Assembly: GCF_037975245.1 (NCBI RefSeq)
Contig: NC_092583.1
Span: 3,712,764-3,776,763, forward strand
Direction of reading: 5' to 3'
Origin: Apostichopus japonicus
Lineage: Eukaryota; Echinodermata; Holothuroidea; Aspidochirotida; Stichopodidae
DNA length: 64,000 nt
Of the stretch, positions 1 through 11,200 are shown in pieces. A program made the position numbers and the translations under genes. A model generated the notes under the pieces. The model did no database searches, had not been told where the DNA came from, and saw nothing but the letters and a program-made list of their open reading frames with translations. The number at the start of each line of letters is the position of its first letter. The stretch's first letter is position 1.

Positions 1-383
1 ATCACCAGTCACCACAATCAATGGAGCTACATCCATCTGCAGATTAAAGCGAAATAGATTTCTTAAAGTGCACCAAACTACTTTGAACAATTTGAACCCC
101 AGCGGCATTTATAACTACATTACCACAGAAAAGCAAGGGTCAGATCCAACTAAGAAACCATGCAAGCAAATTTGGTTAGCTTGGCCATATTAAGGAATAT
201 AGACATAATCATTAGTACACGGTTTTAATACTTTGCATTCCTATTCACATGTCAGTGGATGGATTTGGTCAGCTCATAAACAATTCCAAGTTATTTGAAA
301 TCATACACAGACAGATGTATCAATCATATACCCCTGTATGACCTTTCTTGTAATGTTAGGCTAGAACATAACACTCTTATTTT
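1..383. other. No gene recognised
   Basis: AT-rich single-copy-looking DNA. I see no coding exon, RNA gene or repeat I can name. The last eight bases are the left target-site copy of the MITE that follows. Confidence 0.5.
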
Positions 384-750
384 CAAGGGCGTAGGAACCG
401 GGGGGGCTGGGGGGCGCCAGCCCCCCAGTGAAAAATGTGGAGGGGCGGAAGTATCATTCCGCCCCCCCCCCCCACTCCGCAGGTCAGAAAACCCCTTTTT
501 CATTTCCAAATGAGAAAAAAATCTCATTTGGAGCACCAAATTGCATCTAAGGCTAGGTGAAAATACAAAATTAAGTTTACAAAATGGAGTGGGTGTTGAA
601 GTGTGCTATATTGCACCAAATTGCATCTGAGGCCACCTGGAAATGCAAAAATTTCCAAAGGGGAGGGGAACACCCCTCCCCTTAGACCCCTCCCCTAGGC
701 CGGCCATCAGTCTTCAGCCCCCCACTCAAAAGTACCATCCTACGCCACTG
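384..750. mobile_element. hAT-like MITE, 367 bp
   Basis: A non-autonomous DNA transposon with no coding capacity. The ends are imperfect inverted repeats: left CAAGGGCGTAGGAACC, right (reversed) CAGTGGCGTAGGATGG. It is flanked by a perfect 8-bp duplication CTTATTTT (376-383 and 751-758). Eight-base duplications and CAGTGGCG-type ends are typical of hAT elements. The interior has G/C runs and a TTGCATCTGAGG-type block. A shorter copy lies in the opposite orientation at 25,628-25,828. Confidence 0.85.
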
Positions 751-758
751 CTTATTTT

Positions 759-2097
759 ATCAATTCCAACTCAATTACCGTTCAAATACGAAAATGCTTT
801 ATGAACTGTCTGTCCCCGAGACGACGCTCAATGATTGCTGAACAACGTAGTCGGAGGTTTTAACCCGTTTATTTGCACACGTGGTTCAACAGGACCACGA
901 TGAAAACTATAAAGTAAAAATATCAAAACGTTAATATACAAACATTAGTGAAACAAACACATGAATTTGCACAAATCAGTGATAACATAATACAGCATTA
1001 TATTTCCCCTTATAAATAATGCACAAAAGAGAGAAGTATAACAAATTACATTTGGTAACATGAAACAAAATATGGAGTAAGATTGACAACAATATCATTC
1101 TTAATAATGATAACGCTCAACTTACAATCGTTGCCGTGCAAAACTAACCGCACGACAAACTGCTACATGCATACAGGGGCCTACAGTGACTTTCTGGGGT
1201 TTACTGCGGCTTTCTGGGGTTTACGGCGGCTTTCTGAAGAATGTATAAATATACCGACAAATTGATAACCTCTGGAGAATACTTTTCAATTACGATACTT
1301 TAAGTCAAGATACTCTAACAAATAAGCAAAACAACAAATACACAAAAGGCAACAATAATAACAGGCACAAGCATATTGCAATATCACATTAAAAGCAAAT
1401 CTCAATTATGTGATATTAAAAGAGGTATACCACTAGGATATGTAGTCCCTTTATAATGTCTATATGAAACATATATGATACTTACATATTACTTAGGATA
1501 TCTGCTATGAGAGCACATGCGACGCCAAACTGAACCAGGAGAGGAATGAAGCATGTAACTCACATAATACGTACGGTATTAAGTATGCATCGATTACGTA
1601 AGTATGCAAAGCAAAGAGGCGGGTATAAAAGATATCCCTAAACACCATTGGACGAGGTCAGCATTGACCTTTGCCCGACCTCGACCTATCAGAAATTTCC
1701 CTTTAACCACACTAAGGGGAAAAAAAAAACACACATCGGCAACGCTTACATGAAGTGTTCATCCTTGATAAGTCTTTATAGCCAATCAACTTTTTGACCA
1801 ACTTACACATCTACTTAGGCGTTAATAAAAGGCACTAAGTTGCAATGCTAACAGTACATTTTTTCTGTATTTATGATGGAATGAAGACATAACTGTTAAT
1901 GAGAGGGTTCACTAATGAAACTCCGAAACATTCATTAAATTGGAGAGTTTGTCTGATATCTAAAAATATATCAAAAAGAAATACATTATCGCTTTCTTTT
2001 AAATTAGGCTTTGTCTTCATTTTTTAAGACCAAGCAAGAATTAAAGTCAATGCTCGAAATATCATCAATTAATGTTAGCAATAACTTATACAAGTGT
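759..2097. other. No gene recognised; intergenic
   Basis: AT-rich DNA without a supported exon on either strand. The only structure I see is the small 20-bp tandem repeat at 1,181-1,240. Confidence 0.45.
1181..1240. repeat. 20-bp tandem repeat, 3 copies
   Basis: Three successive 20-base units share the core GGCTTTCTGGGGTTTA (first unit slightly diverged, last unit losing its 3' end). Confidence 0.7.
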
Positions 2098-2099
2098 TT

Positions 2100-2520
2100 A
2101 AAGAGGTTAACATGCGTACTCCATTCACTAAATTACGACATTAGGCGTGATGAATGAACTCTTCAGAAAGTCTAGCGCCCCCAACATCCTCCCCCTCCGT
2201 TCACCCAAGACCATTACATCTGCTAACTGTAGACAATGAGTTGTTTCCTGCTCTAGATCAGTTCGTTTCAGTGTGCAGCTAAGTTTTCGCCAGATAACCC
2301 CTTTCTTTACTACATGAAATGAATCATAGTAGGTGGCTCTATAGTCAAGTTCCTTCCTAATCTACAGGACAATTATATAGTCGACTTTTAGCCACTTATG
2401 GAATATTCCTATACTAACCAATTCAACGCTGAACTTCAGTACATCGAATCGATTTTGGAGATGAGATTTGCAGATGACTCCATGAATTGCCACTTGTTTT
2501 CTTTTCGTCGATTGTCTGAC
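2100..2520 (+). repeat. Dispersed repeat, inverted copy at window end
   Basis: Bases 2,101-2,210 (around CATTCACTAAATTACGACAT) and 2,446-2,502 (around GATGACTCCATGAATTGCCA) match the minus strand of 63,555-63,760. About 240 extra bases separate the two blocks in this copy. No terminal repeats or coding frame were resolved, so the element class is unknown. Confidence 0.65.
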
Positions 2521-2692
2521 CACCACATTGTTCAAACTCCTCACCTATATCAAAAGCAGGTCTATGGACTGAAAATCATCTATTGCTTAGAATTTTTTCT
2601 TCATTCACTTGTTTTTTATTGCTCTCTTTCATATGTGCACTATATTTTATTATAATTCTCAACTACATTATGATATTTAACTATTAACTAAA

Positions 2693-3134
2693 GGCTCATA
2701 CCAAGATTATCTCATTATGAATTAAAAGATCACTAAAACAAAAAATCAGTATATTTCCAAGCTATTAGATTATCCAACAATTTTCACTTCCATTTGCTTC
2801 AGATAAAACAAAAAGGGGTTTACTTTTGTGTAACTGATATAAATTGATGGCAGGAAAATTCTTTACACGTTTTTGTCTATCAACATAAATAAACATCTCT
2901 TTGTTCATATTATTTATATTTTTTTTAGAATATATTTTAACAGATGTTGGCATTGCATGCTCCCATTGCTTCAAAAAATATAATTAAAATAAACTAATGG
3001 GGAATGGAAATGGGAAAGAGAAATGGCTCATACCAAGATTATCTCATTATGATTTACAAGATCACTAAAACAAAAAATGAATTATGAATATTTACAAGAT
3101 ATCCAATTATCCAAGAATTTTCACTTCCATTTGC
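2693..3134. repeat. Direct duplication of ~105 bp, 332 bp apart
   Basis: The block starting GGCTCATACCAAGATTATCT occurs at 2,693 and again at 3,025. Both copies run through CACTAAAACAAAAAAT to TTTCACTTCCATTTGC, with small internal differences. This looks like a local segmental duplication or two copies of a short repeat. Confidence 0.75.
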
Positions 3135-4620
3135 CAATCCTTTTAAATAGAAAAAGGAATGAACAACCACTGCTGTAACAATGTGATCGCTGTTGAAATC
3201 GAGCCTTGACCGCCCGTTTCAAATCCATGAACCCCCACCGGCGGCAGTTAACCCCAACCCGGCATTTTCCTCTTCCTACGAGACAGGAGAAACGAAAAGA
3301 CAAAAACCAGACCAACCCTGAACTGTTCTCATCCAATATTTACATAGACTGGTAGATGAATATTCATAACTCTCCATTGATTATCAATACACTTCTGTCT
3401 CCGAACGCCATATATTAACATTGAAAGACATAAACTTAAGGATATATCTGTAAGCAACTTCATTTCCATGAGCAAAAGGAAGCCGTTTCTTCGCATGTGT
3501 CCTTCACAAACAAAGAACATTTCCTTCAGATATTTGAGAGCTCATATGTGGATAAATGAGTACTCTAAAAGTTTAACAACTTGAGGGTTGATCGAAATTA
3601 TGAAAATCATCATAATGATTTTAACAGTACCGAATTGCGAATGCTCTTAAAGTAATATAGCGGGGGGGGGGGGGGGGAGTACGTCAGGGCAGCACTGTTG
3701 TCAAAGTATATATGAAGCGCAGGTGCCCCACCCAGTTTATAGCACCCGGGGTCCGTGGGCAATTCCGGGAACGGGAAATGGTGACATCCCTGAGTTTTGC
3801 ATAGAGGAGGATATCCGAGATAGGCATCAATGCAAATCACAACATAACATTAATTGTCGTACCTTGCCGACAATAGCTTGATATAAAGTCCTTTGTACGA
3901 AAACCTGCCCAAACTAGATCCTATGGATCAGGGACGACGGGGAAGGGTTCTTTCTTGCGGGGGGGGGGGGGGTGTAAAGCCGTCCCCACTGTAACGCCGT
4001 CCAGATCACATGGTTACAATCAAGGGAGGAGACGGCCCAACTTCCTGGGTTTATCCTTCCTGGGTGGATCGAGGGGACAACTTTTCGTACATAATAGGGT
4101 AGTCGGGGCCTGGACGTTATACACGTGGGATTGCTCCCAGAAGGTGGGAGCGATCTATACATAGGTTACTTCTAGGAAGTATGTGAAAAACTGGAGGGAC
4201 AGACCACACCTCAAAAGCAGTGACAAAATTAACCTGCTGAGCATTGTGAACCACAAATCCCATATTTCAATGTTTTTTTTAACAAAAAAAAAAAGACACT
4301 TTTTAATTACTTTTGTGTTAAATTTTGCAACAAAGAGTCTATTCTAGTTATATATTTTCTTTAAATTTCTCAACAAAGGGACAGTTTTCATACATAAACA
4401 AAGGGCACTTTTTTGTCTTACGTAAGAAATTTGCTTTTATTATCATGTTTGTTTACAAAGCCGGGGGAGGGGCACACATGCATCCTCCATGCCCCTTATT
4501 TCCCTATAATGTACGAAAAGTTTTCCCCTTGATCCTCTCTAAACCCAGGAAGTTCAGTGTCCTACCTCAATTTAAGCACCTTATCATTCTATGGGTCTCA
4601 TGAGATTTAAGATTTTACTT
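3135..4620. other. No gene recognised; two G-tracts
   Basis: No exon is supported. The stretch has runs of 17 and 14 G (near 3,662 and 3,959) beside locally GC-rich sequence that resembles decayed MITE interior. Confidence 0.4.
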
Positions 4621-4621
4621 A

Positions 4622-4705
4622 GGGTGTCTGTATATAAAACGGGCGACGAATCGGGTTCGAATCCCGGTGGGGCTGGAACGTTTCACACTGTTCTGGATTT
4701 TCGTA
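4622..4705 (+). mobile_element. tRNA-derived SINE fragment, family 1
   Basis: Carries a strong Pol III B-box-like motif (GGGTTCGAATCCCGG) preceded by GGTGTCTGTATATAAA and followed by GGGGCTGGAACG and a TTTCAC-CTGTTCTGGATTTTC tail. Three other copies in the window (4,972; 53,832; 54,058) share the same order of blocks. It is not a functional tRNA because no acceptor stem pairs. Confidence 0.7.
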
Positions 4706-4971
4706 CTCATTAAAATATCAAATATATATTCTTTTGCCTTGGTCGTTTATTTTCATTTCATTTAACAGAGATTGTTCAAAGCGTCTCTTTCGAAACCCGG
4801 CTTTTGGATTAACAAATACATTCGAGTTGGCTAGCATCATGATTGATCTCTAGAGTAAGGCAAAATATGCCAAGAAAACGGAAGTAGCAGTTTCCGATAC
4901 AGTTGGCAAAAGCCTACAGTGGAATTACGACTATATCTTTACTGGTTCGAGCCTCTGGACATACAATCATT

Positions 4972-5690
<719 letters not shown>

Positions 5691-7361
5691 AGAAGTATAA
5701 GAGACCTACAAGCGTGTCAACAGATATGATAACATTGGTGACCTCAGATGACATGACCTTTAAGTTTCAAAATGTTCCACCACCCCATTCACAACTTGTC
5801 CCAAAATATCAACCTTGTCACACCTTGGAACTAGGAGTTATTGCACTAAATGTGTGAAAATTAGCTTTGACCTCATATAACTTCGCACACGAAGGTCACA
5901 CGGGGGTCAACCCATTGACATTTATGATCAGAAGGTACCTTTAACATCTGAAAATAGCATCGAAACTGTAAAAATCCACAAAACACGAAGAGGTCACCAG
6001 AGGTCAAATTGAGGTCAGGGGTTACCCAGATGCGGGTCGACAAATGGATTACATTGAAGCAACTCCCAACCCTAACGGACAATTTGTTCTCAAGTTATCG
6101 CAAAAATACTAGTTTCTTATCATTAATTGACCTTTGATGACCTTGTATCACATGACCGTTATGTTTGAAAGTATTCCCCTATACCATTTGCAACTACTCC
6201 AAAAATATCAAGCTTGTCACACCTTGGAACTGGAAGTTATTGCATTAAATGTCTGAAAATTAACTTTGACCTCATATAACTTAACATACAAAGGTCACCT
6301 TTGATCAACTTATTGACATTTTTGATTGATGAGACCTAAATTAGAGCATCAAACCATACAAATTCAAACATTTTTTTCTTTGCCCATTTGCTACCCCCAA
6401 AATACTAGTTTTTTAACATTAATTGACCTTTGGTGACCTCCGATCACATGACCGTTAAGTTTGAAAATATTCCCCTATACCATTTGCAACTTGTCCGAAA
6501 ATATCAACCATGTCACACCTTGGAACTGGGAGTTGTTGCATTAAATGTCTGAAAATTAACTTTGACCTCGTATAACTTCGCACACGAAGGTCACACGGGT
6601 GTAAACCAATTGACATTTTTGATCGGAAGGTACCTTTGATATCCAAATCTAGCATCAAAACCAAACATTTTCTTTTTTGCTCTTTTCCTCCCAAAATAAG
6701 CACATTTTTTCTAATGTGACCTTTGACCTTTTGACCTTGGTTTCAGATGTAGTTTTATCTCCTGATTCCAAAAAACAAAACGACAAGTCTGTACAACCAT
6801 CCTAACTCCGACCGAAAAACTTTGACCCCATATAACTTTGCACATAAAGGTCACACGGGGTCAACCTGATGACTTTTATGATCAGAAGGTACCTTTGACA
6901 TATGAAAATAGCATCAAAACTGCAAAAATCCCCAAAAACATGTAAAGGTCACCAGAGGTCAAATTGAGGTCAAGGGTCACCCAGATGCGGGTCGACATAT
7001 GGATTACATTGAGGCAACTCCCAACCCTAACGGACAATTCGTTCTCAAGTTATCGCAAAAATACTAGTTTTTTATCATTAATTGACCTTTGGTGACCTCG
7101 GATCACATGACCGTTAAGTTTGAAAATGTTCCCCTAACCAGTTCACAACTTGTCCCAAAATATCAACCTTGTCGCACATTGGCACTGGGAGTTATTGCAG
7201 TTTTAATATTTTCGGTTTTTGGACCATAACTGACCTTTGGTGACCTTTGTGGGCACCAAAAACAATAGGGCACACCTTCTCCATATGGCGGATCTATAGT
7301 CCAAGTTTGGCCTCAATCCAACATTCCCTTATTGAGATAGAGCGTACCCAAGCAAGTGTCA
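5691..7361. repeat. Degenerate long repeats rich in AGGTCA pairs
   Basis: Blocks such as GATCACATGACCGTTAAGTT, CACACCTTGGAACTGGGAG and AACTTTGACCTCATATAACT recur at about 5,740-5,890, 6,130-6,280, 6,430-6,580 and 7,090-7,200. This is a decayed internal repeat with irregular period (about 300-400 bp). It is dense in TGACCT/AGGTCA. Six perfect direct repeats with a 4-base spacer begin at 5,991, 6,128, 6,424, 6,946, 7,083 and 7,231, and one with a 1-base spacer at 6,717. No reading frame is open across it. Confidence 0.75.
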
Positions 7362-7422
7362 CAGACACACACACAGACACACATACACACACACGCACAC
7401 ACACACACACACACACACGCCA
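7362..7422. repeat. (CA)n microsatellite
   Basis: CA dinucleotides with a few G and T interruptions, at the 3' end of the degenerate repeat block. The downstream CCAACCTGACTGCATAGG may belong to the same element. Confidence 0.9.
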
Positions 7423-7461
7423 ACCTGACTGCATAGGTTCCTTTTGCTAAAGCAAGAAACC

Positions 7462-8046
7462 AAAAAGGAATTATATTCCAGTTAAAAAATGTTAAAAAGT
7501 CAATTAATATGGTCATTCGAGTTCAAACATTTCTCCCATCCTGAAAGTATTTTGCTCTTATAATTTAACTGAAGACTCCTAAAAGTTTGGGAATAAGTTT
7601 GGAATGATCGGCAACCTAAACATATCAGATTCCTGGTTACATACAATAGGCCCTGGTCTTTGACTGGCATGCAAGTTAGCGTTTTAAAAAGGTATTATAT
7701 TCCAGTTAAAAAATGTTAAAAAGTCAATTAATATGGTCATTCGAGTTCAAACATTTCTCCCATCCTGAAAGTATTTTGCTCTTATAATTTAACTGAAGAC
7801 TCCTAAAAGTTTGGGAATAAGTTTGGAATGATCGGCAACCTAAACATATCAGATTCCTGGTTACATACAATAGGCCCTGGTCTATGACTGGCATGCAAGT
7901 CAAAGTTTAAAAAAGGAATTATATTCCAGTTAAAAAATGTTAAAAAGTCAATTAATGTGGTCATTCGAGTTCAAACATTTCTCCCATTCTGAAAGTATTT
8001 TGGTCTTACTAAGACAATTTTAACTAAAGATTCCTGAAAGTCTGGG
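7462..8046. repeat. 224-bp tandem repeat, 2.6 copies
   Basis: Units begin AAAAAGGAATTATATTCCAG at 7,462, 7,686 and 7,910, giving a period of exactly 224 twice. The third unit stops about 4 bases before the stop codon of the METTL27-like gene. The copies are nearly identical, so the array is young. An older fragment lies near 5,400-5,480. Confidence 0.9.
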
Positions 8047-8049
8047 TAT

Positions 8050-8246
8050 TCACTGCAGCCTAGCATCTCCTCTTTGTAATATGAGAATGTCCGCTGGTTC
8101 TTTCTCGCGGTGCATAGATGTTATCTTCTCAGACGATGAACACAAACCAAGCTTCTTTAAATCCTGCAGGCACAAATCTAGCCTCTCTCGTGAGAAATCT
8201 TCGAACTGGTAGTTCCATACGGCACAACTGAATACGAGGTAGCCTC
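8050..8246 (-). CDS. METTL27-like: METTL27-like exon 5 with stop codon
   Basis: After acceptor CCATCTAG the phase-1 codon is completed to Gly and the frame reads GGYLVFSCAVWNYQFEDF on to the TGA at 8,052-8,050. This is the expected C-terminal strand and helix. The 224-bp tandem array starts about four bases beyond the stop codon. Confidence 0.82.
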
Positions 8247-11200
8247 CTAGATGGAAAAATTGACATATATTTCGAAATAATTTCTGTCAGTTTTTACCTA
8301 TATAATGAGTGAAACTGATGAGCTGGGTAGCCGGTAACTAACGATTCAAACAATATTGGCCAGTGGCCATCATGGATGCCAGTAGCGATGTCAACAGTGT
8401 TAAACTTCTCTCTTATCTGTAGCATGGTGGAAATAAAAAGGAGTTTGATCCACGCGTGAGAAATGTTTGGTAAAATGGATGGTGTGGAGATATAGTGCAT
8501 ATATATTTTGCAACTTTTCAGAAAATGTTGAAGAATTTTCGACTGTTTAGGTTGTATGGCGCCACTGGCGGATCCAGGACCTTTGTTTGGGAGGGGCCAA
8601 AGTGGCATTACTAGAGTGATATAGGGGAGGGGTCTAAGGGGAGGGGGTGCCCCCCTCCCCTTTGGAAAATTTTCTATTGCTGAATGCCCTCAGATGCAAT
8701 TTGGTGCGACAAAAGTGTACAATGGTGATGTTAATTTACTTCTAAATAATGTTTCCCAGGTGTAATTTTCTAAAATATTTATAAAACAAAGTTGGGATCA
8801 TCTTTCTCAAGAAATTTTATTTCTCATAGGTTATAGATTTCTTACAAGCAGCCTGTTACTGAAAAATGGTGTTAAACTGTTAATCCTCATGCTCATACAT
8901 TTACATAGCTCCCAACTCTTGAGAAGGCAAATGCTGGTCCATGCCACGAATCGCCGTCCTGGGGGAGGGGTATAAGGGGAGGGGGTCTCCCCCTCCCCTT
9001 TTGAATTTTTTTGGAATCCTGGTGATGCCTACATGTAAAATGGTGGCACTTAGAAAGGCTTTTGTCACCCAAAATTTTCTGAGAAATATGCATTTTTTTT
9101 GTGTGTAACATCAATAAATTTAATAGTAGGTGATAATTCATTCTTTCCCGTGGCATGAAAATGTTCGCTGCTCGCCCCAATGAAAAGAAATATAGGCTAA
9201 TTTGAGGTTCAAATGATGCTGTAAAGGAGGTTTTTATACTCTACTATGCTAAATGCTAAGAAATGATGGTTGCTAAGTCAAAATTTGATGCAAATTTTTT
9301 TATGCATACTTGACAATTACAATGCGGTTTTTTTCGGACGCTTGTGCTGGTCAGCGGGCTTGGGTGTTAGAATGCGGGTCTAATTCCCGCGAATTACGGG
9401 TCAGTTGGGAGCTCTGCATTTAATTTTAAACCAGAAAACGAAAAGTTTTAGACTAGTCCAGGCGCGGCGGAACGGAAAAATTATTGGGGGGCTAATGTGT
9501 GGAGACTATCTAAGCGGAGCGCCACCATCGGTTGGCGCGGAGCGTACAAGAAAATTTTAGGTTTTTTTCAAACCCCCAGATGGCCGGAAACGGCGCTTCC
9601 TGAGTGTTTTATGCTGCGAATACCTAGCCCTAAAATATGGGTCTCAAGACTGCAATTTCTCAGATTGCACGAGAGTCTGTAAAAACATTGTAATTTGTAT
9701 ATTCGATGGTGTTTTAAGAGAGTAGCTATTACTCGTAGTGTACTTGCAAAGACGTTTTTGAGTGTAGTAAGGGCAGTGGCGGAGCTAGGGGTATTGGTCG
9801 GGGGGGGGGGGCGCTTTCAAAACTATCTAAGCGGAGCGCCACCACAGGTTGGCGCGGAGCGTACAGAAAATTTTTGAGTAAAGATACTCCCGAGATTGCA
9901 GGAAATGACCAATTCTGGGCCTTGCTAATTTACAGATAAACGGAGAATAAATAGGTGTCATTGCCATTTGGTCGGAAAATTACACCAACAGAATATGACA
10001 AATGTCAATAGGTAGACGAGAGCGCAATAAAATAGTCAATAATCGCGAATAAGTAAAAAGTAGTGAAAAGCTAAAAAGGTGCCAGCAGTCCCTTTGAGTC
10101 CGTCAGGGGGGGGGGGGGTTATCCGCCCCTGATCGTATGGACGTTCCGCCACTGAGTAAGTGGATGTTGGAGAACTGGCTGAAATGAGGCAAGTCATTGT
10201 CCTAAGACAAAGTTGTGTTGCGCTTACCGGTATACTCACACTCACTGCTTCCACTTTTCACGGGGCGTGAAGAAGCGGTTGGGGTGAAAATGTGGTCTAT
10301 AGCCAGGGGACGGGCCGAGGGTCCCCCAGCATTTACTAACATTATTACACCTATATAGTATACGTGTGCATCGGACAGATCGACAAGTATGCATTGAAAA
10401 ATGGGCAGATGCACGTTTCGGAGCCTTGGTAAATATTGGGGGGGGGGGCTTATCATGCATTTGCCCCCTCAACTTTTGCATTGGGGGCTAGAGCCCCCCC
10501 CCCCCAAGCCCCCCGGTTCCGTCGCCACTGGACTAGTCTACCACTGCTATTCCTCTCGATTTTTTTAATTTCCAATCATATGATTTAGCGGATTCTCGGA
10601 AACACTTTTTGGCTCACCTTTGGGGGGGCCATGGCCCCCCTTGGCCCCCCCCTTGGATCCGCCAGTGTATGGCGCATAACTATATGTTAGATATGTGTGT
10701 TTGTGATTTTCTCTCTTCCAGTAAGAGACTGGGAGGGACTGTCCCCTGATTTTATTCTGGGATGGGGAGTGGGTGGGAACTATAGGACGGGCTTTACTAT
10801 ACTTGATTGCGGCCTTGGGGTTGGGATATTTTGAAAGACATTTAAGCTATATCTAAGTTGACATGTGCAAATCAATGAAATCTTCAACAAGATGCTTAGA
10901 TTTTATTCATCTTTTCGAAACTAAATATAACCTCTGAACTATCCCTTTAGGTATAGGCTATACTTAAAACCCTTATGCAATAACACAGTTTATGACGCCA
11001 TATCAATTAGTCTACCACACGTTTAACTAAGACCCATGTCTTCGTACATTCCAGTTTATCCAGAGGGTAATTCCCTGCACGTTAATCTCAGATAATGTTT
11101 GTATATTATGGTTCATACCATCCGTTCTTTAGTTAGTCAAGATTTTGTTACGTTATAGACGAAATCTGTGAAGCTGGGATCAATACAACTGATACATATG

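Larger units (their letters stand above)
8563..10667. mobile_element. Outer hAT-like MITE holding nested elements
   Basis: Ends are CACTGGCGGATCCAGG (left) and its match CACTGGCGGATCCAAGG (right, reversed). A perfect 8-bp duplication TATGGCGC flanks it (8,555-8,562 and 10,668-10,675). The span is 2,105 bp, but removing two inner insertions and their duplications leaves only about 500 bp, a normal MITE size. It lies in intron 4 of the METTL27-like gene. No transposase frame is present. Confidence 0.88.

Noticed and set aside
4636..4675. tRNA gene at the GGGTTCGAATCCCGG motif (also 16.4 and 47.4 kb)
   Set aside because: Pol III boxes are present, but no acceptor or anticodon stem can be folded, and the copies share non-tRNA tails, so they are SINEs.
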